A stretch of DNA of 64,000 bases from the NCBI GenBank assembly GCA_028284485.1, contig JANQRQ010000328.1:1-64000 (forward strand). The letters are read 5' to 3'. Below the pieces are notes generated by a model. The model ran no database searches. It saw nothing but the letters and a program-made list of their open reading frames with translations, and was not told the DNA's origin. A program made the position numbers and the translations under genes. The stretch comes from Planctomycetaceae bacterium. GTDB lineage: Bacteria; Planctomycetota; Planctomycetia; Planctomycetales; Planctomycetaceae. This document shows positions 7,976 to 17,891 of this stretch, in pieces (the first letter of the stretch is position 1; every line of letters begins with the position of its first letter).

Positions 7976-9583
7976 TCATGCGACTTCGCCGAGGGATTTC
8001 GCGGTCGTGCAACGGTCCGCCAGCGCGTCTACGATGCGTTCCGTATGTTTGCGCCAACTGTAGCGAGCTTGAACCAAACGACGGGCCTCATTTCCTAGGG
8101 ATTTTCGCAAATCGGCCGATTCGACCAATTCGGCCAGCCCATCCACGAGCGACTCGATGCACCCGGGTTTGACAAGCAATGCCGATTCCCGATGGCTGAG
8201 GATCTGCCCGATTTGATCCAAATCGGACGCCACGATGCCTTTGCCCATCGCCATGTATTCAAACAGCTTCGTCGGGGATCCAAAAAACGGCGTTCCATCG
8301 CTATTCGGCACGTGAGGCGAAACGAGAATGTCGCAAGCCGCCAAATGCGCGGGCCCCTGATGTTGCGGAATTAACCCGGTCAGAATCGCAAGGTCTTCAA
8401 CACTCCATTGGTTCAGCCGGGTTTTGACTTGCGGCATCATAACGCCGTCGCCAAGCATCATCAGCCGCACTCGATCGCGGAGTTGGGGCATCTCTTTTAG
8501 AAGGCGTCCGAACGCATCGGCCAAAACTTCGGCGCCGTGCCATTTTCCAAAAGTGCCGATAAAGCCGAGAACAATGTGATCGTCAAATCCATATCGGCAT
8601 CGAACGGCAGAACCATCGACGTCGGGAGAGTACACCTCGGGATCGACGCCGTTGGGATTTACAAGAACACGATTGGCATCGACCCCTTGCGCAACCAATT
8701 GATCTTTGAGCGGCTGGCTAACAACAACGACGAGATCTGCAAGACGTGCATTGAGGATTTCGATTTCCGACGACAGCTTTTCTGTTTTGACAGCTTTTCC
8801 CCAGTTCTTGCTCACCCAAACTTCCGGCCCATTGTATTCCAGCACCAGCGGAACGCCGAACTTACGGGCCAACTTCAGACCGGTATAGTTGTTCAAACTG
8901 TATCGCTGGTAAATAAAGGACGGGCTGGTCTCCCCCAGCGCTTCGAATACCTGGCATTGAAACTCATGGGTTGAAATTAATGCAGGAAGCTCTGGGAACG
9001 CGTCCCAATGCCGATCGCACGGTGTTAGCACAACTGTTTCGACATTCGAATCTACCGTCGGGATCCGATCAGTTGTAAACAGCAGAGGCTCTCCGCCAAA
9101 TTGGGCCAAATTATTGACAACGCCGGCAACATGTCCAACGGAGCCTCCTGAAAAAACTCCATACCACAAGTCTGTTCGCAAATACAAAGGCCTGCGAGCG
9201 AAATCAATTGTGCCGACTGGTGGCCTTTCCGCTTTGTTTTCGCGAGCGATATCTTTCCAAACGGATCGCAATACTTCAGGTCTTGCGATCAAGTCGCGCA
9301 AATAGCGCCCCAACATCTTCGAGATCGTCGACCACCGGATTTCCAGCTCTCGCCCCGTGTCATCAACGAAGTAACATTTGCCACGACTGAGAATCCGCAG
9401 TAACAAAGCATGTTTGAGGGGAGTCGCTAAATACCGCAAATCATAGGCATGTAATTTCACTTCTGGAAAACGCCAAAAGACTCGGTGGAACTTACCCAGC
9501 CTAAAGTTCCCGACAATTTCTTCGAATCGAATCGCGTCTTCGGGAGTTTCGCTGTTGCCCGTCGATTTGAGGATGGTAACCAT
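7976..9583 (-). CDS. Glycosyltransferase family 4 (GT-B fold)
   Basis: 535 residues. The C-terminal half is a classical GT4 domain: VLGFIGTFGKWHGAEVLADA begins the second Rossmann lobe, LAILTGLIPQHQGPAHLAAC follows, and the donor-binding region reads PTKLFEYMAMGKGIVASD with the usual E-x7-E-like acidic residues. The N-terminal lobe contains GGSVGHVAGVVNN, a glycine-rich acceptor-side loop, preceded by about 120 residues not typical of the family. There is no signal peptide, so it should act in the cytoplasm on nucleotide-sugar donors in polysaccharide or glycoconjugate synthesis. The neighbours do not reveal the product. Confidence 0.92.
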   Translation of the reverse strand: MVTILKSTGNSETPEDAIRFEEIVGNFRLGKFHRVFWRFPEVKLHAYDLRYLATPLKHALLLRILSRGKCYFVDDTGRELEIRWSTISKMLGRYLRDLIARPEVLRSVWKDIARENKAERPPVGTIDFARRPLYLRTDLWYGVFSGGSVGHVAGVVNNLAQFGGEPLLFTTDRIPTVDSNVETVVLTPCDRHWDAFPELPALISTHEFQCQVFEALGETSPSFIYQRYSLNNYTGLKLARKFGVPLVLEYNGPEVWVSKNWGKAVKTEKLSSEIEILNARLADLVVVVSQPLKDQLVAQGVDANRVLVNPNGVDPEVYSPDVDGSAVRCRYGFDDHIVLGFIGTFGKWHGAEVLADAFGRLLKEMPQLRDRVRLMMLGDGVMMPQVKTRLNQWSVEDLAILTGLIPQHQGPAHLAACDILVSPHVPNSDGTPFFGSPTKLFEYMAMGKGIVASDLDQIGQILSHRESALLVKPGCIESLVDGLAELVESADLRKSLGNEARRLVQARYSWRKHTERIVDALADRCTTAKSLGEVA

Positions 9584-9885
9584 ATTTTTTGCGATGCGTC
9601 CATTCTCGTCGTTAAACGCGGGTTGGAATTGAATTCCAACTGATTCAAAGCTGCGTCAGGCTGTTTTGAATCCCGAAATGCTACTTCGTCGCGTCCATCG
9701 TCAGTATTTTGTAATGCCCCAGTAGTTGCGATCCCGCAAATTCCCGGATTCGGCCAGAAACCAAGGCGCCACAAATTACTGAAATTGTTGAAGATCGGTC
9801 AATATCGCATGTTTGACCTCACTGGGCGCCATCGATGCGCGAATTGGTGAGGCTTTCCCCGAACGTCGATAGCGCGGACATCCGT
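9584..9885. other. Intergenic region
   Basis: This 302-base spacer lies between two minus-strand genes and probably contains the glycosyltransferase promoter. No gene or clear structure was seen. Confidence 0.4.
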
Positions 9886-11181
9886 CTACCAAATCAGCGA
9901 AACGAGACCGATAATCAACGGCAACAGCACTGCCGCCAGCGTGCAGGCAATCATCAGCTGCCGCTGCTTTCGCTTTCTCTTCTTGGGATTGTACGTCGCC
10001 GCAACAGACGGGTGCGAATCTTGGCTGGAGAGCTTCGAAAATAGATCGCTCGGCAGGGCCGCGTCGACTTCTTCGGAATCTTCAATAATCCACTCGTCCG
10101 GCGCGGCCGATTCGGCCGGCGCATGGGCCGGTTTTTGCGTTGGTGTGGATTGAGACTTGTCGACGAAAATCTCGAGCGCAGCTGCCACTTCGCCTGGAGT
10201 TTGAAATCGGCTGTCCGGATCGCGCCGAAGCATTTTGGCAACAACTGCGCTCAGGCCCGGCGGAAGGTCGTCGCGAAATTGTTCAAGCGGTGGAGCATCC
10301 TGCATTGTGCGAACTAGCAGCTTCTGAATCGGAGATTTACCGGTAAACGGGGGCTGTCCGGCCAACAGTTCGAACAGCGTGCAACCCAAACTGTAGATAT
10401 CGGACCGGGTATCGGCCTGACTCGCATCTTGTGCTTGTTCCGGCGACATATAGTCGACCGTACCAACTGTATGACCGACCATCGTGATCCCTTCGTTTTG
10501 GCCTCCATCATCAGCGAGGCGAGCTAATCCCATATCCAGAATCTTGACCTGGGGTCGGCCCTTTAACTCTTCAGAGAGAACGACGATATTCGACGGCTTG
10601 ATATCTCGATGGATAATTCCCTTCTCGAATGCATGTTGCAGCCCATTGGCAATTTGGCGAATGCACTCACACGTCCACGAGACCTGGTTCTTCTGGCCAT
10701 CCTTGGTCCAGGCATGTAGATCACGGCCTTTGACATACTCCATGATCAAGAAATACGTGTCGTCGACCTGGTCTGCATCATAAGCCGCGACGATGTTCGG
10801 GTGGTTCAATGCAGCTACCGAGCGTATCTCCCTTAGGAACCGCGATACGGCAGCAGGCTTGCTCAGCAATGCCTTCGACATCAGTTTTAATGCGACGATC
10901 CGCTTGGTTCCCGGTTGCTCGGCCAGGAACACCACCGACATCCCCCCGGCACCGAGAGTCTGCAACAGTTTATATTTGCCAACATAAAACCGATTGCGTC
11001 CTTTTCGCATTTGACGCGCCTGCCAACCGGTCAACAGCTCCTTTTCGACAAACGCCTCGGCGATCTGGCGCACATCATTGACATCGGCCAGCTGCGCCTG
11101 CATCGATTCGAGATCAGCAGACGTAATCAGTTTCGACCGTTTGGCCGCCTTAAAGAAGGCGCTCTTCGAGACGTCGGGCAT
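9886..11181 (-). CDS. Membrane-anchored Ser/Thr protein kinase
   Basis: 431 residues. A short helical N-terminal region is followed by a Hanks-type kinase domain at about 70-330. Visible motifs are the glycine loop LGAGGMSVVFLA, Lys99 in VALKLM, the catalytic loop HRDIKPSN (His191, Asp193), DMG at 216-218 in place of DFG, and the SPE activation-segment end in DYMSPEQA. A linker rich in Pro/Ala and acidic residues leads to a single C-terminal membrane helix (about 408-430), leaving the kinase in the cytoplasm. There is no extracellular sensor domain. The layout is common among planctomycete kinases; the target is unknown. The catalytic residues are present, so it is probably active. Confidence 0.95.
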   Translation of the reverse strand: MPDVSKSAFFKAAKRSKLITSADLESMQAQLADVNDVRQIAEAFVEKELLTGWQARQMRKGRNRFYVGKYKLLQTLGAGGMSVVFLAEQPGTKRIVALKLMSKALLSKPAAVSRFLREIRSVAALNHPNIVAAYDADQVDDTYFLIMEYVKGRDLHAWTKDGQKNQVSWTCECIRQIANGLQHAFEKGIIHRDIKPSNIVVLSEELKGRPQVKILDMGLARLADDGGQNEGITMVGHTVGTVDYMSPEQAQDASQADTRSDIYSLGCTLFELLAGQPPFTGKSPIQKLLVRTMQDAPPLEQFRDDLPPGLSAVVAKMLRRDPDSRFQTPGEVAAALEIFVDKSQSTPTQKPAHAPAESAAPDEWIIEDSEEVDAALPSDLFSKLSSQDSHPSVAATYNPKKRKRKQRQLMIACTLAAVLLPLIIGLVSLIW

Positions 11182-11763
11182 CTTATCCGAGTAATCGATT
11201 TCTTTCGTGGACGGACCTGGCTCGTAGCGAACTACTGCCGACGAACATCTTTCGTGTCGCGGCCACGCATTAGCTTGTGACGCGATATAAGATTGGTGAA
11301 ACGGCGAGTGAATGGCCGGATCCCCATCGCACTATCTTAATCGGTCGCGCTCCCTTGGTCGACAATCGAATCTATTTGCGACCTTCATTTGGGTAAGACA
11401 ATCTGTCGATCGGCGACAAGGAGGAACTCAGACTGCAGAGACGCTTCTTGAACGTTTTCATCGCAGACGCCGGCGTACGCCAACCAGGTCGACAACTAGA
11501 CCACGTCTCGTCTTACTGTAGCGGCTGGCGCTCAGTGAATTGCGTCGAAATCAACTCGAAAGTCGCTGCATCACTTTCGGACACGCCCTAGTATTGATGG
11601 ATTTTCGGATTCCCGCTCGTTCCAATAGGATGGATTGACTCTTGATACTTACAGACGAGACTGTGAAGCTGTTTCTGTCGTACTGATGCCCATCGAATGA
11701 GTAACGACATCTGGGCGCTTCAATCTCCGTAAGAAACGAACGCTGACAAACTTGGAGATTAAA
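11182..11763. other. Intergenic region with dispersed repeat
   Basis: This 582-base spacer lies between the divergent kinase and DUF6807 genes. It contains copy 1 of a dispersed repeat at 11514-11590 (listed separately) and a ribosome binding sequence GGAG at 11754-11757 for the downstream gene. I see no protein gene in it. Confidence 0.5.
11514..11590 (+). repeat. Dispersed intergenic repeat, copy 1
   Basis: This 77-base stretch matches 41560-41636 in the same orientation without gaps. By direct count 64 of 77 positions agree, including runs such as TACTGTA, CGGCTGGCGC and ATTGCGTC. Both copies are intergenic and lie upstream of a plus-strand gene, here about 175 bases before the DUF6807 start. 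Nature unknown: a small mobile or repetitive element, an RNA or a shared regulatory element. Confidence 0.75.
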
Positions 11764-12993
11764 ATGAGCCGGATTTGCTCCGTCTTCTTCCTCGCGACGA
11801 TCATGGCAATGGTCCACGGGATCTGCGATGCCCAAGACAATCGGCTTAACACGAAGATTGAATTGAAAGCGTCGATTGCCGCAGACTTTCCGAAGGGGAT
11901 CGATACCGTTCTTTCCGGGCGCATTTCCCATGCATTAAATGATGCCCCGAAATTGCTACAGTTGTTTGAGCCGGACTCCGACCGTAAGGTCATGGCACAG
12001 CAGGACGAACACGGGAGCTACTTGTTTTTCCATCGGCTCGACGAGAGCCCTGCAGCAGAAAGACAACTAGAATTTGCTGCGGAACCTGCCAGTCGCGATT
12101 TGGATTCAGGCATCTCGATTGTCGAGAACGATGCGGGTTACGAGTTTCGTGAAGGCGATCGAATCGTCCTGAATTACCAGCAATACCCCAAAACATATAC
12201 GTTCAAGAAGAAGGGAACGTATACACGAGCCAATTATGTTCATCCCGTGTATGGACTCGACGGGGAAGTCTTGACCCAGGAATTTCCGTCGGATCATCGA
12301 CACCATCACGGAGTGTTTTGCGCCTGGCATCAGCTGTGGGTCGGCGATCTCCGCGCCGGTGATCCCTGGACAACAGAAGATTTCTTGTGCGTCGTCACTG
12401 ACGCAAGAGTCGTTGATCAGGGTCCGGTTTTCGGGACGCTTCGAATTACCGCCGATTGGACGTCGCCGCGTGTCGTCGATGTGGACGGAAATCATCAACC
12501 CATCCTGCACGAAGAAACGACCATTCGGCTGTTTCATTCGACAACGGATGCTCAATATGTTGATTTCGCAATTCGACTCCGACCTTTGCTGCCAGATGTC
12601 AAGATTGGCGGTGCCGAGAACGTCAAGGAGTATTCGGGGTTTACCGTCCGCGTCAAACCTCCTGAAGCAATGCAGATCGTTGACCAACAAGGTCTGCTCG
12701 CCGATGACGGCTTGAGCCGCGTTAGTCCCTGGGCCGACGTGTCGGGACGGCATGCTGGTCGCGATTCGGTCTCCGGCATCGCCATACTGAGTCATCCATC
12801 GCTCGCCGAATTTCCTCCCCGCTGGTTGCTGCGATACTACGGGATGCAGAACGTTATTTTTCCCGGACGGAATCCACTGACTCTAAGCGCCGAACAGCCT
12901 CTCCAACTTCGATTGCGACTTGTCATCCACCGAGGCGATTCGAGAATGGCGAACATTGCAGGGCATCAACGAAGTTTCGAAGCTGCCAGGTAA
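11764..12993 (+). CDS. DUF6807 (PmoA-like) secreted protein
   Basis: 409 residues from the ATG at 11764, behind GGAG; a TTG 12 bases upstream is the alternative. A signal peptide (MSRICSVFFLATIMAMVHGICDA) precedes about 100 residues of unknown fold, then a DUF6807 domain recognisable by its His-rich block FPSDHRHHHGVFCAWHQ and by FAIRLRPLLPDVKIGG. The family is called PmoA-like in databases, but it is abundant in planctomycetes next to carbohydrate-catabolism genes and is not a methane monooxygenase subunit. A role in periplasmic glycan handling is inferred. It is followed 45 bases later by a second secreted protein on the same strand. Confidence 0.88.
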   Translation: MSRICSVFFLATIMAMVHGICDAQDNRLNTKIELKASIAADFPKGIDTVLSGRISHALNDAPKLLQLFEPDSDRKVMAQQDEHGSYLFFHRLDESPAAERQLEFAAEPASRDLDSGISIVENDAGYEFREGDRIVLNYQQYPKTYTFKKKGTYTRANYVHPVYGLDGEVLTQEFPSDHRHHHGVFCAWHQLWVGDLRAGDPWTTEDFLCVVTDARVVDQGPVFGTLRITADWTSPRVVDVDGNHQPILHEETTIRLFHSTTDAQYVDFAIRLRPLLPDVKIGGAENVKEYSGFTVRVKPPEAMQIVDQQGLLADDGLSRVSPWADVSGRHAGRDSVSGIAILSHPSLAEFPPRWLLRYYGMQNVIFPGRNPLTLSAEQPLQLRLRLVIHRGDSRMANIAGHQRSFEAAR

Positions 12994-13038
12994 ACCGATT
13001 GGGGCATTCAGCCTGTTCACTTATCCAAGGAACTGAAA

Positions 13039-13905
13039 ATGCCGACGACAAATTTCACTGGCTGCATTGCGTTCCTGACGATCAGCTTCTTGATTACTCC
13101 GTCAGACGAGTCAATCGCTAACGATCCAAAGCCCGCACAGCTGACGCTTTCTTGGGAAAAGAACATTCTGACGATCTCCGGCAATGAGGTACCGGGACAT
13201 GACATCGAAATTTGGTACCTTGAGGCCTACTGTCGACCCGGCTCGACCGATCGCATTTGGAAGGAAACCGTTCTGGGCCACACGACCAAACTGATTTCTC
13301 AGAGCGGCGACGGCCGAGAATTGAAGCTTCAGTGCAAACTTAACGATGGAGTGATCGTCAATCACGAGATCCGGGTCGTGGATGACGGAGTGGAGTTTCT
13401 TCTCGTTGCGAATAATCCAACTGATACCGAATCGCAAGCCCATTGGGCACAGCCCTGTATTCGCGTCGGCGATTTTACGGGTCACAACCAAGACAAATAC
13501 GGGTACCTGGAAAAGAGCTTCGTATTCCTGGACGGAGAACTGACCCGCATGCCGACCCCAATTTGGGCAACACAAGCGCGTTACGTCCCCGGTCAAGTCT
13601 GGTGTCCAGCGCATGTCGATCGCAACGATGTCAATCCTCGACCGTTAAGCGATCAGATTCCCAGCAACGGTCTGATCGGATGTTTCTCGGCCGACGAATC
13701 GATGATCATGGCAACCGCCTGGGAACCATATCAAGAACTATTCCAGGGTGTCATTAGATGCCTGCATTCTGATTTTCGCATCGGCGGACTAGCACCGGGC
13801 GAGACGAAGAACATCCGGGGCAAAATCTACATTGTCGATGCCAACGTCGAAGATCTTTTAGAACGCTATCACCGCGATTTTCCAGAACACAAACCGGCTC
13901 GTTAG
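13039..13905 (+). CDS. Secreted hypothetical protein
   Basis: 288 residues, with AAGGA about seven bases before the ATG. An N-terminal signal sequence (TGCIAFLTISFLITPSDESIA) is present. The rest looks like a beta-rich domain (LTLSWEKNILTISGNEVPG, ELKLQCKLNDGVIVNHEIRV) with late segments PGETKNIRGKIYIVD and LLERYHRDFPEHKPAR. I do not recognise a named family. Position and secretion suggest it works with the preceding DUF6807 protein and perhaps the sulfatase gene that converges on it 44 bases downstream, but this is inference. Confidence 0.8.
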   Translation: MPTTNFTGCIAFLTISFLITPSDESIANDPKPAQLTLSWEKNILTISGNEVPGHDIEIWYLEAYCRPGSTDRIWKETVLGHTTKLISQSGDGRELKLQCKLNDGVIVNHEIRVVDDGVEFLLVANNPTDTESQAHWAQPCIRVGDFTGHNQDKYGYLEKSFVFLDGELTRMPTPIWATQARYVPGQVWCPAHVDRNDVNPRPLSDQIPSNGLIGCFSADESMIMATAWEPYQELFQGVIRCLHSDFRIGGLAPGETKNIRGKIYIVDANVEDLLERYHRDFPEHKPAR

Positions 13906-13949
13906 CGACCGATCGCCATCAAGTGCTGAGGCCATCGGGATCGCAGCAA

Positions 13950-15401
13950 TCACTCATTCCGCTGTCCGGGCAAATCTTGCTCTTCAATTCCGACATCGGC
14001 AATCACATTGGCAAGTTCGGCCTCCAAATCGGAGCGAATCTTCGAATAGGCAGGATCATCAATACGGCTATGGATTTCGAGAGGATCTTCAGCCAAATCG
14101 AACAAATCTCGCTCGCCTGTGTGATGGACGATCAACTTGTGCTGAGTCGTGCGCACGCCGTAGTGTTTTGTCGGCCCACCCCAATATGCATAGAACATCG
14201 ATGTTCGCCAATCATCGATCGATTGGCCTTCCAATAGCGAACGAAAGCTTCTCCCTTGCATCGCATCGGGAATTGTCGCGCCGGCGAAATCGAGAATCGT
14301 CGGCCCAAAGTCGACATTCACGATCATTGCGTCGTTCTGGCTGCCTGCGGCAATGCGGCCCGGAAAACGGACCAAAAACGGCATTCGGAGCGATTCCTCC
14401 AAAATAAGTCGTTTATCGATGTATCCGTGCTCTCCGAGAAACATCCCCTGGTCCGACGTATAAATAACGATTGTGTTCTCGACGAGACCTTCATCATCCA
14501 AATATCCGAGCAATCGCCCAACGCCTTCGTCTACACCGGCCACACATCGCAGGTATTCTTTGACATACTTTTGATAGGCGGCCTCCACGATTTGTGTGTC
14601 CGACATTCCTGAGACATCGAGGTTTCCGGTGGGCCATTTTCCAGCAGACGCCGTCATTCGACGACCGTGCCACAGCAAATTCCGGTGATGAACCTTTAAC
14701 GCATTGGATCGATCCTGAAACGCGTCGTGGATTGTTGGTGATGGCGGCACATCGACATCAGCCAACAGATTTTCAAAACGTGGTGCATATTCCCATTTGC
14801 CGTGTGGCGCTTTGTGATGGCACATGAGAAAGAACGGTTTGCCTGCCTCTCGCTGCTTCAGCCATTCGAGGCAGAGCTCGGTGATGACATCGGTACAATG
14901 CCCCTCGTATCTCGTATTCTTTCCGTTGCGGGAAAACTTCGGATTAAAATAAGCCCCCTGCCCTGGCAAGACCTCGTAATGATCGAAAAATCGAGGCGTA
15001 GATTGGATATGCCATTTGCCGATCACCGCCGTCTGATACCCGGCTTTTTGCAATTCCCGCGGGAAGCTTGCGCTCTCCGGTTGAAGACGGCCGCGCAGAG
15101 TGTAAATGCCGTTTACATGACTATATTGTCCGGTGATGATGCTGGCGCGGCTCGGCGTACAGATTGAGTTATTACAAAAAACATTGTTCAACCGCATTCC
15201 TTCCCGAGCAATGCGATCGATGTGTGCGGTCGGCGCAATATCGGAAAGCCTTCGATTGTAGGCCCCAATCGCTGTTGCCGCGTGGTCGTCCGCCATGATG
15301 TAGAGGATGTTCGGTTGTTCTGCCGCCGGCGCGCTCGATTGGCCTGAATCGTGCATAACCGAAATACAAATTGCAATGATCCCAAATCGATATGACGACA
15401 T
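13950..15401 (-). CDS. Secreted sulfatase (formylglycine-dependent)
   Basis: 483 residues. A weak signal peptide is followed by PNILYIMADDH, whose two Asp bind Ca2+. The CxPSR signature is at Cys81 (CTPSRASIITG); the Cys is normally converted to formylglycine by a maturation enzyme not seen here. Further family features are QTAVIGKWHIQ with the active-site Lys and His, and YTSDQGMFLGEHGYIDKRL with the second metal-ligand group. It hydrolyses sulfate esters, probably of algal or other polysaccharides, in the periplasm or outside; the substrate class cannot be fixed. Planctomycetes carry many such genes. It is convergent with the hypothetical gene at 13039. Confidence 0.95.
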   Translation of the reverse strand: MSSYRFGIIAICISVMHDSGQSSAPAAEQPNILYIMADDHAATAIGAYNRRLSDIAPTAHIDRIAREGMRLNNVFCNNSICTPSRASIITGQYSHVNGIYTLRGRLQPESASFPRELQKAGYQTAVIGKWHIQSTPRFFDHYEVLPGQGAYFNPKFSRNGKNTRYEGHCTDVITELCLEWLKQREAGKPFFLMCHHKAPHGKWEYAPRFENLLADVDVPPSPTIHDAFQDRSNALKVHHRNLLWHGRRMTASAGKWPTGNLDVSGMSDTQIVEAAYQKYVKEYLRCVAGVDEGVGRLLGYLDDEGLVENTIVIYTSDQGMFLGEHGYIDKRLILEESLRMPFLVRFPGRIAAGSQNDAMIVNVDFGPTILDFAGATIPDAMQGRSFRSLLEGQSIDDWRTSMFYAYWGGPTKHYGVRTTQHKLIVHHTGERDLFDLAEDPLEIHSRIDDPAYSKIRSDLEAELANVIADVGIEEQDLPGQRNE

Positions 15402-15702
15402 GGCCGCTGTGCCCTTTAGTGAGGAGGTATCTGTTTCTTGTAGTCTGTCGGTAGAAAATTCAGTGGTTGAGCGTAGCAGGTTTGCGCTCGCCGTGCGAAT
15501 TCATCGCTGCTTAACTATGACGATTGGCCAGGTACTTACCGCGTCAGAATCGACCAGCCCCACAGAAACGAGTATTGATATGACATGGCAATAAAGAAAC
15601 TTGTCGTTTCGTAAGACGGCATACAGAAGTCACCACATCTTCTGGGCAAGATGGTAGTTATAAGCCTTAACCTTTTGCACAAGACCCAAGGAGAAAACCC
15701 CC
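15402..15702. other. Intergenic region between divergent genes
   Basis: This 301-base spacer separates the sulfatase and redoxin genes and should hold both promoters. AGGAG at about 15688 is the redoxin ribosome binding site. Nothing else was recognised. Confidence 0.4.
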
Positions 15703-16290
15703 ATGACGATTTGCTTTCAACCAACCAAACGGCTTTTTCATATCGCGGTTATCGCGTTGATTACCGCTTCTTTTTCTGCGACAGCATATGCCGAAGATAC
15801 AAAAGCACAATCACCACCCGCTGTGGGAGAACAAGCCAGAGATTTCGCGCTGAAATCACTCGACAGTAAGACGGTCAAGCTTTCAGCACTCACCAAAGAA
15901 GGCCCGGTGGTCCTGCTTGTCCTACGCGGTTACCCGGGCTATCAATGCCCGATTTGCACGCGTCAGGTCGGCGACTTTGTCCGAAATGCTTCCGGCTTTG
16001 CAGAGAAAAAAGCACGTGTCGTCATGGTCTATCCCGGCCCAGCCGACAATCTGACTCAATACGCAAAAGAGTTCGCCCGTGGCAAGACGCTGCCGGAGAA
16101 TTTCTATCTCCTGACCGACCCCGACTACAAATTCACAAACGCGTATGCGCTCCGATGGGACGCTCCTCGCGAAACGGCTTATCCGTCGACCTTTGTGATT
16201 GGGGACGACAACAAGATCAGCTTCGCAAAAATCAGCAAGAAGCATGGCGGTCGAACTTCTGCGACGGAAGTCCTTAAGGAAGTCAAATAG
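15703..16290 (+). CDS. Secreted redoxin / peroxiredoxin-like protein
   Basis: 195 residues with an N-terminal signal peptide (about 1-30) and an AhpC/TSA thioredoxin-fold domain. The active site is Cys82-P-I-Cys85 in GYPGYQCPICTRQVGDF, a CxxC rather than the single-Cys TxxC of classical peroxiredoxins, so thiol-disulfide exchange or bacterioferritin-comigratory-like peroxidase activity are both possible. PSTFVIGDDNKISFAKI is the usual cis-Pro region. It is likely periplasmic. It is a stand-alone gene with AGGAG upstream. It is a useful Cys counterpart to compare with the CxxU protein at 1889. Confidence 0.9.
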   Translation: MTICFQPTKRLFHIAVIALITASFSATAYAEDTKAQSPPAVGEQARDFALKSLDSKTVKLSALTKEGPVVLLVLRGYPGYQCPICTRQVGDFVRNASGFAEKKARVVMVYPGPADNLTQYAKEFARGKTLPENFYLLTDPDYKFTNAYALRWDAPRETAYPSTFVIGDDNKISFAKISKKHGGRTSATEVLKEVK

Positions 16291-16451
16291 CCTTTGTGAC
16301 TGCTGCGGAATCAAAGGCGTCGTTCAATGCATGATCGGATTTACGGAGCAAACCTACGATTGCATTGGACGACGCCACGGCTATTTGAAGCGCCATCGTC
16401 GCTTTTGGATGATTTTCAGCCGCTGGGACGCTGGCGATCGCGTCAACGCTG

Positions 16452-17873
16452 TCAGGCGATAATATCGTGCACGACTTTGCCGTAGACGTCGGTCAGCCGA
16501 AAATCGCGGCCGGAGTACCGATAGGTCAGCCGTTCGTGGTCGATTCCCAGCAAATGCATAACGGTGGCGTGCAAGTCATGGACATGCACTCGATTGTGTA
16601 CGGCATGCATCCCGAACTCGTCGGTTTCTCCGTACATTAAACCACCCTTAACTCCACCACCCGCCAAGAACATGGAAAAGCCCGTGTGGTGATGATCGCG
16701 GCCCGGATCGGACTTTTTGTCGTTCTGTGCGTAGGGAGTTCGGCCGAATTCTCCACCCCAGATCACCAAAGTGTCGTCCAACAAACCTCGCTGCTTGAGA
16801 TCGGTTAAGAGGGCGGCAGAAGCCCGGTCGCTGTCGGCGCACAGTTCCCGGTGCCGTTTGTTGTTTTCCTTGTGCGTGTCCCAGGGTTGCTTCTGATTTT
16901 TGCTGACATAGTAAACCTGAATGCAACGGACACCATGCTCTGCCAATCGTCGGGCTAGTAAACAGCTTTGCCCGAATGTCGTTTCGCCGTACATTTCCCG
17001 GACATGTTTTGGCTCACGCTGCACGTCGAAGGCAACGCTCGCTTCACGCTGCATTTGGAAGGCTAACTCCATCGCCTGAATTTGGTTTTCAAGCGCCCCT
17101 TCGTTCTGCCGACGCTCCGCATGCAGCCGATTAAACGCATTCAGCAAATCTAGTTGTTTCCGTTGCTCCAAACGATTGAGCTGCGGATGGCGAATATTGG
17201 CAATGAGGTCTTCAACCTCCAAGCTGTTGGTATCGACTGAAGTCCCTTGATGTTCGCCAGGCAAAAAGGCATTTGACCAAAGCTGCGGACCAACGACCGG
17301 CAATCCGGGACACAGCACAACGAATGAGGGCAGGCTTTGGTTTTCCGATCCCAATCCGTAAGACATCCAGGATCCCAAACTCGGGCGAATCGGCTGTTGA
17401 TTGCCCGAATTCATCACCAAGAGACCCGGTTCATGGTTGGGCACATAGGTGTGCATCGATCGCATCACGCACAAGTCGTCCGCACAACGAGAAAGATGCG
17501 GAAACAACTCGCTCATCACCACGCCGCTTTCTCCATGTGCACGGAACTTGAACGGCGAGGGCATAAACCCGGAACCACTATTCTTCCGATACAGGTCTCC
17601 AGTCGGCTGCTCCCCTTCATGCTTGGCGAGCGCAGGTTTGGGATCGAAAGTATCGACGTGGGACGGGGCCCCGTTCATAAACAGAAAGATCACCCGCTTC
17701 GCTCGGGGCGGAAAGTGCGGAATCGACTGAGGTTGCCCAGAGTCGGATTTTCCAACTGAGGCCAATCCGGCACTGTTGAGCGCACCTGCCAATCCAATGG
17801 CCCCGAAACCAGCACCTGCTTGGTGGAGCATTCTTCGTCTGCTCATTACGGGCATCGTCGAACCGGATGTCAT
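16452..17873 (-). CDS. DUF1501 protein, Tat-exported (copy A)
   Basis: 473 residues. The N-terminus has an arginine-rich segment (MSRRRMLHQAGAG) and a hydrophobic stretch resembling a Tat signal. The body is a DUF1501 domain, a sulfatase/phosphatase-superfamily fold: FLFMNGAPSHVDTFDPKP, RTPYAQNDKKSDPGRDHHHT and HDLHATVMHLLGIDHERLTY. The family is almost always paired with a DUF1549/DUF1553 cytochrome in planctomycetes; the biochemical role is not established. GGAG precedes the ATG, which lies 18 bases after the stop of its partner gene, the same spacing as in copy B. Confidence 0.95.
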   Translation of the reverse strand: MTSGSTMPVMSRRRMLHQAGAGFGAIGLAGALNSAGLASVGKSDSGQPQSIPHFPPRAKRVIFLFMNGAPSHVDTFDPKPALAKHEGEQPTGDLYRKNSGSGFMPSPFKFRAHGESGVVMSELFPHLSRCADDLCVMRSMHTYVPNHEPGLLVMNSGNQQPIRPSLGSWMSYGLGSENQSLPSFVVLCPGLPVVGPQLWSNAFLPGEHQGTSVDTNSLEVEDLIANIRHPQLNRLEQRKQLDLLNAFNRLHAERRQNEGALENQIQAMELAFQMQREASVAFDVQREPKHVREMYGETTFGQSCLLARRLAEHGVRCIQVYYVSKNQKQPWDTHKENNKRHRELCADSDRASAALLTDLKQRGLLDDTLVIWGGEFGRTPYAQNDKKSDPGRDHHHTGFSMFLAGGGVKGGLMYGETDEFGMHAVHNRVHVHDLHATVMHLLGIDHERLTYRYSGRDFRLTDVYGKVVHDIIA

Positions 17874-17891
17874 ATCAAACTCTCCAGAGAA